Origin: Niallia nealsonii
GTDB taxonomy: Bacteria; Bacillota; Bacilli; Bacillales; Cytobacillaceae
DNA length: 64,000 bases
Reading direction: 5' to 3'
Assembly (NCBI RefSeq): GCF_002835805.1
Contig: NZ_PISE01000037.1
Coordinates: 18,376 to 82,375 of the forward strand
How positions within the stretch are numbered: the first letter of the stretch is position 1; each line of letters opens with the position of its first letter. This document shows, piece by piece, positions 53,149-61,417 of the stretch. Under the pieces are notes generated by a model, which was given only the letters and a program-made list of their open reading frames with translations, was not told the origin of the DNA and ran no database searches. The position numbers were made by a program, and so were the translations under genes.

Positions 53149-53904
53149 ATGGACCGCATTGAAAAAAGCAAGGAAAAATTCAAACAACTTTTTGGCGATG
53201 GCATACCAGCAACATATTCTACTGATCCTGATTTTCAGGACATCTTAAGTCGGTTTATTTTTGGCGAAGTGTTCTATCAAGGGAAGCTAGATGACAAGTT
53301 GCGCGAACTAATCACTATAGTAGTTTTAACTACTAATCAGACGCTTCCACAACTTAAAGCACATGTTAGTGCGGCACTGAATATTGGTTTAACACCTGTA
53401 GAAATCAAAGAGGCTATTTACCAGTGTGCTCCGTATATTGGATTCCCTAAAACTTTGAATGCTATCAATGAAGTCAATGAAGTTTTTAAAGCGAAGAATA
53501 TCGCTTTACCAATTGAAAGTCAAAAGACAGTAAATGAAGATAATCGTTTTCAAAAAGGGCTTGCAACTCAAGTAGAAATTTTTGGTGAGACAATCGCAAA
53601 AATGCGAGAGAATGCTCCGTCCAATCAAAAGCACATACAAGATTATCTTTCCGCTTTTTGCTTCGGAGATTTCTACACCCGTGGCGGACTTGATTTGAAA
53701 ATACGGGAGTTGTTAACACTCTGCATTATAAGTGCGCTAGGCGGTGCAGAAGGTCAAGTAAAGGCACATGTGCAGGGCAACCTAAAGGTGGGCAATGACA
53801 AGGAAATATTGATCTCTACCATCACCCACTGCCTTCCATATATGGGCTTTCCAAGAACACTAAACGCATTAGCTTGCGTTAATGAAATGATTCCTGAAAA
53901 TTAA
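53149..53904 (+). CDS. Carboxymuconolactone decarboxylase (CMD) family protein, two domains
   Basis: A 251-residue tandem of two CMD folds. Each half has the conserved pattern REL-x-T (LRELITIVVL and IRELLTLCII) and AxVxGxLxxG-like KAHVSAALNIGLTP / KAHVQGNLKVGN, then the helix YxGFPKTLNA / YMGFPRTLNA. Neither half has the CxxC of peroxidase-type CMD proteins. AGGAGGG precedes the ATG. First gene of the operon with an SDR and a cupin. Reaction unknown. Confidence 0.85.
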   Translation: MDRIEKSKEKFKQLFGDGIPATYSTDPDFQDILSRFIFGEVFYQGKLDDKLRELITIVVLTTNQTLPQLKAHVSAALNIGLTPVEIKEAIYQCAPYIGFPKTLNAINEVNEVFKAKNIALPIESQKTVNEDNRFQKGLATQVEIFGETIAKMRENAPSNQKHIQDYLSAFCFGDFYTRGGLDLKIRELLTLCIISALGGAEGQVKAHVQGNLKVGNDKEILISTITHCLPYMGFPRTLNALACVNEMIPEN

Positions 53905-53922
53905 GAAAGGGTGTTATTTATT

Positions 53923-54669
53923 ATGTCTAATATTCAAGATAAAGTTGTCATTATTACGGGTGCTTCTTCTGGGATTGGAGAAGCTGCTGCAAAAGAACTT
54001 GCATCAAAAGGTGCTAAATTGGTACTTGCAGCGCGTCGTGAAGACCGTTTAAAGAAATTACAAGATGAGATTCAAAATAATGGCGGACAGGCTATTTATA
54101 AAGTGACAGATGTTACTTCTCGTAAACAAATGGAAGAACTCGCTGCCTTTGCTCTTAAGGAGTTTGGAAAAATAGATGTATTAGTTAACAATGCCGGAAT
54201 CATGCCACAAGCTTTTCTTGCTGAAAATAAAGTGGATGAGTGGGATAAGATGATTGATGTTAACATTAAAGGTGTTTTGTATGCTATTGCTGCGATTGTT
54301 CCATCTATGAGAGAACGGAAATCCGGTCATGTTATTAATCTTTCTTCAGTAGCTGGACATAACATCTACCCTGGTGGGACGGTCTACTGTGGTACCAAAT
54401 TTGCAGTAAAAGCCATTTCAGAAGGGTTACGTCAAGAAGAAGCAATGAGCGGCACGAATATCCGTGTAACGAATGTTTCCCCTGGAGCTGTTACTAGTGA
54501 ACTTTTAGAAACTACAACAGACCCAGCGATGAAAGCAGGATTAGATGAATTTTACCAAATTGCAATTGATGCCAACAGCATTGCTCGTGCAATTGCCTTT
54601 GCTATTGAGCAACCATCTGATGTAGACATTAATGAAATGATTATTCGACCAACTGTTCAAGTTGGCTAA
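53923..54669 (+). CDS. Short-chain dehydrogenase/reductase
   Basis: A 248-residue classical SDR from ATG 53923. NAD(P) motif TGASSGIG (about residues 12-19), NNAGIMP near 86, catalytic Ser in NLSSVAG and Tyr/Lys in YCGTKFAVKAIS near 152. An ATG four codons upstream is disfavoured by position relative to the ribosome site (AGAAAGGGTG). Only 18 bp after the CMD gene, so co-transcribed. Substrate unknown. Confidence 0.88.
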   Translation: MSNIQDKVVIITGASSGIGEAAAKELASKGAKLVLAARREDRLKKLQDEIQNNGGQAIYKVTDVTSRKQMEELAAFALKEFGKIDVLVNNAGIMPQAFLAENKVDEWDKMIDVNIKGVLYAIAAIVPSMRERKSGHVINLSSVAGHNIYPGGTVYCGTKFAVKAISEGLRQEEAMSGTNIRVTNVSPGAVTSELLETTTDPAMKAGLDEFYQIAIDANSIARAIAFAIEQPSDVDINEMIIRPTVQVG

Positions 54670-54702
54670 TAATTAAAAAATTTAGTTATTGGAGGAAATA
54701 AA

Positions 54703-55113
54703 ATGGCAAAATATGAAGAAGTAAAAAATGGCGTTATTTTTCCAGTGGGTGAAAAAAATGAAGCATATGCCCAATTTTTTGTGGGACAAAGTTATCTTAA
54801 ATCATTAATTGCTGATCCTAAAGTGAATGTTGGTGTTGGGAATGTAACTTTTGAACCAGGATGCAGAAATAATTGGCATATTCATCGTGATGGATTTCAA
54901 CTTTTATTAGTAACTGGTGGCGAAGGTTGGTACCAAGAAGAAGGAAAACCTGCTCAATTCTTAAAAGCTGGTGATGTTATTGTTACCCATAATGGTGTAA
55001 AACATTGGCATGGTGCTGCAAAAGACAGCTGGTTTGAGCACATTGCAATTACTGCAGGTACGCCGGAATGGTTGGAACCAGTAACAGATGAGGAATATAA
55101 CAAATTAAAATAA
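54703..55113 (+). CDS. Cupin domain protein
   Basis: A 136-residue single cupin. First motif NWHIHRDGFQLLLVTGGEGW (about residues 63-82) supplies the metal histidines; second motif GDVIVTHNGVKHWHGA. TTGGAGG precedes the ATG. Third gene of the CMD-SDR-cupin operon, a common trio in Firmicutes and usually regulator-controlled. A remnant of a similar cupin tail is at 55977-56036. Confidence 0.88.
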   Translation: MAKYEEVKNGVIFPVGEKNEAYAQFFVGQSYLKSLIADPKVNVGVGNVTFEPGCRNNWHIHRDGFQLLLVTGGEGWYQEEGKPAQFLKAGDVIVTHNGVKHWHGAAKDSWFEHIAITAGTPEWLEPVTDEEYNKLK

Positions 55114-55131
55114 TAGTTCAGGATAAGAATT

Positions 55132-55154
55132 GCCCTGTTATACAGGGCTTTTTT
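55132..55154 (+). terminator. Terminator of the CMD-SDR-cupin operon
   Basis: GCCCTG-TTATA-CAGGGC followed by TTTTTT. Confidence 0.88.
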
Positions 55155-55215
55155 ATATCAATCCTAAGCATTAGGATGTGTTCCACGACTACTTTTTTAG
55201 AAAGGAGCAATATCT

Positions 55216-55941
55216 TTGGAAAGACCATATATAATTTGCCACATGCTGACATCATTGGATGGAAAAATTATTGGAGATTATTTGAAAGTGGAACGAGCAG
55301 GTGATTTTACAGATGTATACGAAAAAATCCATGAGCGTTACGGAACTAAAGCTTGGATGTGTGGTAGGGTTACCATGGAAGAACACTTTACCTTTGGACA
55401 TAAATTAGACTTATTATACGAAAACATCCCATCTATCCCTAGAACCGATTACGTTGCAAACAAAAATGCTGAAAGTTATGCTATAGCAGTAGACCCCACT
55501 GGGAAATTAGGCTGGATGGAAAATTCCATCGAATCATGGAATGAGCACAGGACGGATGATCACATAGTACAGGTACTAACAGAGCAAGTATCTGATGCTT
55601 ACTTAGCTCATCTGAAAAAAATAGGTATATCTTATATCTTTGGTGGGAAAGAACAATTAAATTTTACTGTAGTAGTACAAAAACTAAAGAAACTATTTTC
55701 AATTGATAAATTAATGCTAGAAGGTGGAGGTTTTCTAAACGGCTCCTTTTTGAATGAAGGATTAATGGATGAATTAAGCCTGATTTTAGTTCCAATTGCA
55801 GATGGTGCATCTAACTCTGTGACACTATTTGAAACAAGTACTTTTCTAAATAAACCGAAACCAGTAAATTTCTTCTTAAAGGAAGTCGAAAAACTAGATG
55901 ATGGTGGATTATGGTTGAAGTATGTAACAAAACGAGAATAG
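55216..55941 (+). CDS. RibD C-terminal/dihydrofolate reductase family protein
   Basis: A 241-residue reductase of the RibD_C fold. MLTSLDGKIIGDYL at the N-terminus, GRVTMEEHF near 50 and LMLEGGGFLNGSFLNEGLMD near 180 are the family motifs for NADPH and pyrimidine or pterin binding. Possible role in riboflavin-like or drug-like reduction. TTG start after AAAGGAG. Monocistronic. Confidence 0.85.
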   Translation: MERPYIICHMLTSLDGKIIGDYLKVERAGDFTDVYEKIHERYGTKAWMCGRVTMEEHFTFGHKLDLLYENIPSIPRTDYVANKNAESYAIAVDPTGKLGWMENSIESWNEHRTDDHIVQVLTEQVSDAYLAHLKKIGISYIFGGKEQLNFTVVVQKLKKLFSIDKLMLEGGGFLNGSFLNEGLMDELSLILVPIADGASNSVTLFETSTFLNKPKPVNFFLKEVEKLDDGGLWLKYVTKRE

Positions 55942-55976
55942 TAATTTTCAAACGTTCAAACAAAAAAATTGTACAC

Positions 55977-56036
55977 TTAGTATTGACTTCAGATCAAACG
56001 GAATGGTTAGAGCCAGTGGATGATGAATGGTATTAA
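55977..56036 (+). pseudogene. C-terminal remnant of a cupin gene
   Basis: The frame LTSDQTEWLEPVDDEWY ending at TAA 56034-56036 parallels ITAGTPEWLEPVTDEEYNKL at the end of the cupin at 54703. A leftover of a duplicated or replaced cupin. Confidence 0.55.
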
Positions 56037-56054
56037 AAATTATACTATTTACGA

Positions 56055-56086
56055 AAAAGCCAATCTTCCAAATATGAAGGTTGGCT
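56055..56086. terminator. Hairpin terminator
   Basis: GCCAATCTTC pairs with GAAGGTTGGC, T-rich on the plus side (CTCTTTC). Confidence 0.65.
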
Positions 56087-56099
56087 CTTTCTATGTTGT

Positions 56100-56205
56100 G
56101 AAGGAAGTACTTAAACTAAATGTCACGTTAGCAATAAAGAAAAGGCTGCCGAAATAACAGCCATCAATCTGCCACTCTAGTACCCGTTCGTTCAACAAAA
56201 TATGT
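56100..56205. repeat. Dispersed repeat family copy flanking the VOC gene (right side of pair)
   Basis: AAAAGGCTGCCGAAATAACA, GCCATCAATCTGCCACTCTA and CCCGTTCGTTCAACAAAA. Nearly identical to 56640-56735 on the other side of the VOC gene. Confidence 0.7.
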
Positions 56206-56219
56206 ATAATTACAACCCG

Positions 56220-56567
56220 TTATTTTTCCCATAGCTCAACTAGTCTACCTTCAGGATCTTCAATCCAAATAAACTTACCAAATTCACTAATCTCTTTTTC
56301 TTTTACAAGAGGTACACCAATTTGTTCAAGATGTTTAATAGCCTCGTCTAGATTATAAACTTGGAAATTTAACATCACTTGCTGTTCTGTTGGGAAATAG
56401 CTGTCATCTTCCGTAAAGAAAGAAAAGATAGTTTCATTTCCTGAATGGGGTTTGATAATAGTCCCATTCCAATTTTCTATTTCAATCTTCAACACTTCAC
56501 TGTACCATTTTTTTATAGCATCTAGATTTTTAGCCCTCCAAAATATTCCCCCGAAACCTTTTATCAT
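56220..56567 (-). CDS. VOC family (glyoxalase/bleomycin-resistance fold) protein
   Basis: A 115-residue single VOC domain from ATG 56567 (AAGGAG 9 bp upstream): FWRAKNLDAIKKWYSEVLKI, then the paired beta-alpha unit ending FGKFIWIEDPEGRLVELWE with the metal-binding Glu near the C-terminus. Family members include lyases, dioxygenases and antibiotic-binding proteins. Lies alone between two near-identical repeats. Substrate unknown. Confidence 0.87.
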   Translation of the reverse strand: MIKGFGGIFWRAKNLDAIKKWYSEVLKIEIENWNGTIIKPHSGNETIFSFFTEDDSYFPTEQQVMLNFQVYNLDEAIKHLEQIGVPLVKEKEISEFGKFIWIEDPEGRLVELWEK

Positions 56568-56639
56568 AATAATTATCTCCTTCACTTCTCTAATTTCATT
56601 AATTTTTCTATTAAATTAGAAATTCAACAAATAAAAACA

Positions 56640-56735
56640 AATTCCTTCTTCCTGCCTGTTAGCACAAAAAAAGGCTGCCAAAATAACAGCCATCAATCTG
56701 CCACTCTAGCACCTGTTCGTTCAAAAAAGAATTTT
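56640..56735. repeat. Dispersed repeat family copy flanking the VOC gene (left side of pair)
   Basis: CCTGCCTGTTAGCACAAAAA, GGCTGCCAAAATAACAGCCA, TCAATCTGCCACTCTAGCAC and CTGTTCGTTCAAAAAAG. Only a few bases differ from the copy at 56136-56205. Confidence 0.7.
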
Positions 56736-56847
56736 TTGAATTTCAGTTATAATCGGTTCATCAAAAGAAATCACATCAATATAGACATTCATAATTATCA
56801 ATTTATATGAAGGGAATTAACTTTTGTTGGCGTCCTTCTTGGATAAT

Positions 56848-57657
56848 TTATAAGCACCTTACTCCTTCAACAGCTAACATATACATCGTTAAAGACTGGG
56901 CATCCTGAACCATCCATTCCCGATATTCTTTTTCTGCCTTCAGATAAGCTTTTTCAGTAATGAAACCGTCTTTTTCCATTTGAATTCCTCTACTTGGCGC
57001 AGTATCAGCCCATATCCCCATACGATTTTGAAAATTAGGATAAGCTCTCGTTGTTATTTCGTGTTGGGGAGTGATAGTAATATCCTTCATACCAACTTTT
57101 TGAAACATTTCAAAAAGGTTATCGGCAATCGAATTATCCATACCTGCTTCCGAACGCCATTTTAAATAGGCAGAGTAAAAATGAAGCATACTGGAGGGTG
57201 GCTGTGGTTCCCATGAAATTTTTTCATGGTTATAATCAACCACTAAAATGCGGCCTCCAATTTTTACAGCAGATGTCATCATTTTTAATGCTTTCAATGG
57301 GTCGGATAACCATATTAATACCCGTGAAGAGGTAACAATGTCAAATTGTTGTTCATAAGGGAGATTATAGATATCACCTGTTTCAAAGAATAACCCTGGT
57401 GTTTCGCTATGAGCTTCACGTGCTTTCTCAATTAGTTTCGGGTTACTATCAATTCCTACTACACGTCCATTTGGACCTACTACTTCTGCTATTCCTCGTG
57501 TTATTGCGCCTGTGCCACAACCCACATCGAGGATTGCCATACCTTCCGTTAGTATTTCCGCAAGTCTTTGGTGAGAGTTTGCTAACGTTCTGGAATCTAA
57601 TACGTTTGTTAACTTTCCTGATAACTCAGCTCGATTTCGAGCCATCTTTGTATCCAT
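56848..57657 (-). CDS. Class I SAM-dependent methyltransferase
   Basis: A 269-residue methyltransferase from ATG 57657 (AAGGGGAAG upstream). SAM-binding motif I ILDVGCGTGAITRGIAEVVG (about residues 42-61), acidic end of strand 2 VVGIDSNPKLIEKAR, motif near FDIVTSSRVLIWLSDPLKAL. Similar to UbiE/MenG-type and small-molecule methyltransferases. Monocistronic. Substrate unknown. Confidence 0.87.
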   Translation of the reverse strand: MDTKMARNRAELSGKLTNVLDSRTLANSHQRLAEILTEGMAILDVGCGTGAITRGIAEVVGPNGRVVGIDSNPKLIEKAREAHSETPGLFFETGDIYNLPYEQQFDIVTSSRVLIWLSDPLKALKMMTSAVKIGGRILVVDYNHEKISWEPQPPSSMLHFYSAYLKWRSEAGMDNSIADNLFEMFQKVGMKDITITPQHEITTRAYPNFQNRMGIWADTAPSRGIQMEKDGFITEKAYLKAEKEYREWMVQDAQSLTMYMLAVEGVRCL

Positions 57658-57777
57658 ATAACTTCCCCTTCCCAACGATTAATGGCAATTTCCACTAAGT
57701 TTATTTTATCAATTAATATTGAGTGGTCTAATAAATAATAAACAAAAAATCGATTCCCAAATGGAATCAATAAGGTT

Positions 57778-57822
57778 GCACTAACCTTCCCGTTACTTTA
57801 AGTGTATTCTTTCACAATATCA
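57778..57822. repeat. Dispersed repeat family copy (short)
   Basis: CACTAACCTTCCCGTTACTT followed by TAAGTGTATTCTTTCACAAT. Confidence 0.5.
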
Positions 57823-58038
57823 ATAAAGTAAAGCCTCCAAAGCACCTCTAAATTAGAATTTATAGTGTCTCATAAGACTTGTATTAAAATGCTTAACGTT
57901 GTAAACCCCTATTTAAAAGTGTAGAAATGAGATTAACTACAGGCGAAAGAATATGTGGCCAACTTTATAATGTTGATAAAGCTAACTGGAAATGCAATAG
58001 ATACAAAACATATTATGACCATAAAAGAAATCTAATAA
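57823..58038 (+). other. Intergenic region with a doubtful small ORF
   Basis: The frame 57926-58057 (MRLTTGERICGQLYNVDKAN and on, 43 aa) has two cysteines and no good ribosome site; its end overlaps the par terminator. Also holds ACGTTGTAAACCCCTATTT (57898), a short motif repeated near 30.28 kb. No function proposed. Confidence 0.3.
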
Positions 58039-58077
58039 ATAAACCTCGGCTAATTTAATATAGTCCGAGGTTTTCAT
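58039..58077 (-). terminator. Terminator of the partition operon
   Basis: AACCTCGG and CCGAGGTT arms around an AT-rich loop; minus strand runs into TATTTATT. Confidence 0.75.
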
Positions 58078-58080
58078 GTC

Positions 58081-58389
58081 TTATAAAAGTCCTTTTTCTT
58101 GAAAATATGATTTTACAATATCGTTAACGATTTTGGATTTCCCACCACGGCCTAAACTTTTTGCTTGCTTATCGATAACATCAGCAACTTCGCTGTCAAA
58201 ATAAATCCCTTTTAATATCGTTGTCAGTTCTTTTGCTGGATGTTCTTCCATCAATCGTTCTAATGGATCTACTTTTTCTTTAAAATTAACATCAGAATTA
58301 ATATTAGAGTTAGTGCTTTCAGGTTTTTTTGGTGTTGCTACATCATTAAAGCCCATTAAACCATTTGATTTATTTCTATTTCTTGCCAT
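58081..58389 (-). CDS. Ribbon-helix-helix partition partner (ParB/centromere-binding-like)
   Basis: A 102-residue basic protein. The N-terminal half is polar and flexible (residues 1-55, with NSNINSDVNF); the C-terminal half LKGIYFDSEVADVIDKQAKS then KSKIVNDIVKSYFQEKG has the beta-strand and two helices of a ribbon-helix-helix DNA-binding protein. It overlaps the end of the ParA gene by 34 bp with AGGAGATTG upstream. Such proteins bind a centromere and stimulate ParA, and often repress the operon. Confidence 0.72.
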   Translation of the reverse strand: MARNRNKSNGLMGFNDVATPKKPESTNSNINSDVNFKEKVDPLERLMEEHPAKELTTILKGIYFDSEVADVIDKQAKSLGRGGKSKIVNDIVKSYFQEKGLL

Positions 58390-59171
58390 CTCTGCTCAAT
58401 CTCCTTTACTAAGTCAAAATAACGCTTTACAATATAATGCTTCGGATAAGATAAAGTTGCCGGAAGCCCAGACTTTCTTAATTCATCTGCAAAACGTATA
58501 GATCGTGGTATAACCGTATCAAACATATGCCAATCTTTATCCTCACATAATTGTCTACATTCCGTAATAATTTCACTATGAACGGTTGCTCTTGCATCCA
58601 CTAATGTTGCAAGTATCCCTAGGATTTCAATATTTGTATTAATCTCTTGTTGCATTTCTTGAACGGCTTCTACAATTTTAATAAGCGAACGTTGTGAATA
58701 CGGTTCTGGCTGAAACGGAATCATAACATAGTCAATAAACGCAAGTATATTTCCCTGTGTGGTACCTAATGTCGGTGGGCTGTCTACCAGGATAATATCA
58801 TATTGTTTTCTCAAATGATCCACAGCATTTTTTAGAAACATGAATTTATCGCTTCCTTGATCTCTGCCGCTTTCTTTCAAATCATTTTCAAAAAATCTCA
58901 TGTCATCATTACTAGGTAGTACATCAATATTTTCCCATACATTCACTAGGGTATGTTCAGCAGCTAATCCATCCATAAGTACATCATAAATAGTATCCTC
59001 GTAATTATCGGGATTCTTTCCAAATGAAACAAGACTGTTTCCCTGGTTATCCATATCAATGATTAAAACTTTCTTTCCCTGGGATGCCCAAACCCCAGCT
59101 AGATTAACTGTTAAGGAAGACTTTAAAACGCCGCCTTTATTTGTGCTACATGCTAATACCTTTGCACCCAT
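58356..59171 (-). CDS. parA: ParA family partition ATPase
   Basis: A 271-residue ParA/Soj-type ATPase. Deviant Walker A NKGGVLKSS (residues 11-19, Leu where most have Gly), switch region VLIIDMDNQGN near 35-45, Walker B IILVDSPPTLG near 120. It moves or pairs plasmid copies together with the downstream ribbon-helix-helix protein. AAAGGGGC precedes the ATG. No helix-turn-helix extension, so the partner is probably the operon's DNA-binding protein. Marks the window as plasmid backbone. Confidence 0.9.
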   Translation of the reverse strand: MGAKVLACSTNKGGVLKSSLTVNLAGVWASQGKKVLIIDMDNQGNSLVSFGKNPDNYEDTIYDVLMDGLAAEHTLVNVWENIDVLPSNDDMRFFENDLKESGRDQGSDKFMFLKNAVDHLRKQYDIILVDSPPTLGTTQGNILAFIDYVMIPFQPEPYSQRSLIKIVEAVQEMQQEINTNIEILGILATLVDARATVHSEIITECRQLCEDKDWHMFDTVIPRSIRFADELRKSGLPATLSYPKHYIVKRYFDLVKEIEQRWQEIEINQMV

Positions 59172-59204
59172 TTTATATGCCCCTTTTTATTCTTTCTTCT
59201 TCTT

Positions 59205-59525
59205 TTAAACTGTATTTAACACCTTAATGAACAAGTCGTATTTGTTCTCTTCTTTGTTGTTTTTTTCTAAAAACAAATGATATAACTCTATGTCTTCATA
59301 AGAAACTTTCTTAAAGCCTTGCTCTTCTGACCATTCCGTTATATATCCATTTGTATGCTACAAAAAAGCTCTATCGAACGGAATATCGCCTATCCATTTT
59401 AAAATATTGTTTAGATAATCAGAATCAAATGCATTTGTTAAGGGAACAATTATAAATTACGTCCAGCATAACCCTCAATCATGGTTTTTCCAACACGTAA
59501 AATTTGTTCTTCCTGGCTAACTAAA
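59205..59525 (-). pseudogene. Unrecognised gene upstream of parA, with frameshift and stop
   Basis: The minus strand reads LVSQEEQILRVGKTMIEGYA then, after a frame change near 59455, IIVPLTNAFDSDYLNNILKW, an in-frame TAG near 59359, and YITEWSEEQGFKKVSYEDIE to a stop at 59205. Protein-like throughout but broken twice. AGGAGC near 59527 could be its ribosome site. Family unknown. Confidence 0.5.
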
Positions 59526-59601
59526 TGCTCCTTTTTTATTTATTCATAGAGAGATTATATCATATCTATCAAAATTCTATTAATAAAAAGATACAATTAA
59601 A

Positions 59602-59674
59602 TTAAAGTTAATATTAATTATATACTTAATATTAACTTTAATTATCATACTAAAATTAATTTTAGTATGATAAT
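59602..59674. promoter_or_regulatory. Two large palindromes upstream of the partition genes (AT-rich site 8)
   Basis: Palindrome 1 has 16-bp arms, TTAAAGTTAATATTAA (59602-59617) and its complement (59626-59641). Palindrome 2 is a perfect 34-bp dyad at 59641-59674 beginning ATTATCATACTAAAATT. They share one base. Position upstream of parA and the TTAATATT core shared with other sites make this the best candidate centromere or par operator. Confidence 0.65.
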
Positions 59675-59946
59675 TTTATTCACCTGCTATTTATTAATAT
59701 TCTTGCTCATATAAAAGAAGCCCTCCTATTATAAAGAAGGTTCTCCCTTTAATTTTTCAATACATCATTATTAGATCTTCAATATCTTGATCATTTCTCC
59801 AATTATTTTGAGAACACCTCTATCGAATGCGGGTACACTTCATTTATAGAGGAAAAATAACGCAAAAAATGATTTGCATACTACCAATTTTACAAACGAT
59901 TGTTCTTTTTTAAATAAACTATACGAAGTGTGTTTTCCTTTGGTTA

Positions 59947-61023
59947 TTACTTGGCAATACACACTTTGTTTCGCCCCGAATGTTTTGCTTGATATAAAGC
60001 CTTATCTGCATCATCAATTATCTTATTGGTATCATATGTAGTATCTTGATAACAAGCCACTCCAATTGAAGTGGTAAGATGAATAGGCGTTCCTTTACTT
60101 AATATAAAAGGAGTATCTTCCACATTTTTTCTAATTCTCTCTGCTATTTCCACCGCTCTATCTAATGAACAATCTAACAATAATACCGTAAATTCTTCCC
60201 CACCATTTCTACTAACGATATCAAAAGATCTTGTACACCTTTGAAGTCTTAATCCTAATTCTTTTAGTACCATATCTCCTGCCGCATGGCCATATGTATC
60301 ATTTACTTGCTTAAAAAAATCGATATCAATATAAAGTAAAGACAATTTTTGTTTATTTGTTTTCAACTCATTTACTAACTTATTAAACACTTCATCAAAC
60401 TTCCTTACATTGTTTAGCCCCGTTAATTCATCTGTTGTTGATTCCCTTTGATATTTAATAAGTAATTTTTGACTTCTACGTATAGTTGCTAGAACATAAA
60501 AAGCTAAGTAAGCAGCTGAATATGATATGAGCCAGTATATAAATAATACTTTCAAAAGCAAAATATTATTGTTTACAAAAAAACTAAGTACAATTGAAAA
60601 TACTAAATTATTGAATGTTATCATATAAAAAATGTTTACTTTTAAAGGAATATCTTTCTTTGAAAAATAAATAGCAAATAAAGTCACAGCTACACTTATA
60701 ACAATGGCAAAATAGGAAGCTAAGCTTACTGATATAAAAAATCTTCCTATAATAGTAAAAAGCATGGAAATCAATGCTGCTGATGGACCGACATAATATG
60801 CCAGCAGGATAGTAGGAATAAACCTTAAGTCAATTAATGTATCTTCAACATGAATACTATAATACATAAGTATGTTACATAAAATACCTCCAAATAGACC
60901 TGCTAGTAATTTTAATTTAATAGGAGATTTAGAATGGAAGGAAAAGGAATAAAGAAGTTGAGAATAAAAAAACAAAAGGGAAACAAGTATAGCTAAATTA
61001 GCAAAAAATTCTTTAAAGATCAT
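59947..61023 (-). CDS. Diguanylate cyclase with 5TM membrane sensor
   Basis: A 358-residue membrane protein from ATG 61023 (GGTGAT upstream). Five to six N-terminal membrane segments matching the 5TMR-LYT type (AGLFGGILCNILMYYS), then a GGDEF domain with active site GGEEF (about 274-278) and inhibitory site RSFD (265-268) exactly five residues before it. It makes cyclic di-GMP, a signal for motility and biofilm, and should be feedback-inhibited. The sensed ligand is unknown. Confidence 0.9.
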   Translation of the reverse strand: MIFKEFFANLAILVSLLFFYSQLLYSFSFHSKSPIKLKLLAGLFGGILCNILMYYSIHVEDTLIDLRFIPTILLAYYVGPSAALISMLFTIIGRFFISVSLASYFAIVISVAVTLFAIYFSKKDIPLKVNIFYMITFNNLVFSIVLSFFVNNNILLLKVLFIYWLISYSAAYLAFYVLATIRRSQKLLIKYQRESTTDELTGLNNVRKFDEVFNKLVNELKTNKQKLSLLYIDIDFFKQVNDTYGHAAGDMVLKELGLRLQRCTRSFDIVSRNGGEEFTVLLLDCSLDRAVEIAERIRKNVEDTPFILSKGTPIHLTTSIGVACYQDTTYDTNKIIDDADKALYQAKHSGRNKVCIAK

Positions 61024-61328
61024 TTTCATCACCATAAGAAGCAAAATATTTTTTATCATTAATATTAAATCCAGTATCTTTTATATAAATAGAACAATAG
61101 AAAGAACTAATAAAAACTGACATGCCCATCATTGTTTATTATAGCAAAAAATCTTTACTATTAATAAATAGACCAATCAAAACTTCTAAATGTGATTAAA
61201 AAATTACTTAAGTTCATTTACTAAGCATAGTAACCCTATTTCTAAGAGGCGAAACCAGTAATTTTAAAGCAATAGTAGGTGCCTTGAAAAGCTTAATCAA
61301 GAGCAAAGATACGACTCCCGTCGCACAA

Positions 61329-61361
61329 AAAGGATGCCAATAATCTAATTGGCATCCTTTG
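61329..61361. terminator. Bidirectional terminator
   Basis: AAAGGATGCCAAT and ATTGGCATCCTTT around a 6-nt loop, between the siderophore lipoprotein and cyclase genes. Confidence 0.78.
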
Positions 61362-61417
61362 TAGACAATATTCTATTTTATTTAATCCAAAGGAAGCAAG
61401 AGAGCCGTCCCCACTGC

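Noticed and set aside
30277..57915. Shared 19-mer CGT(C/T)GTAAACCCCTATTT near 30.28 and 57.9 kb
   Set aside because: Only two short copies with unrelated flanks; too little to call an element.
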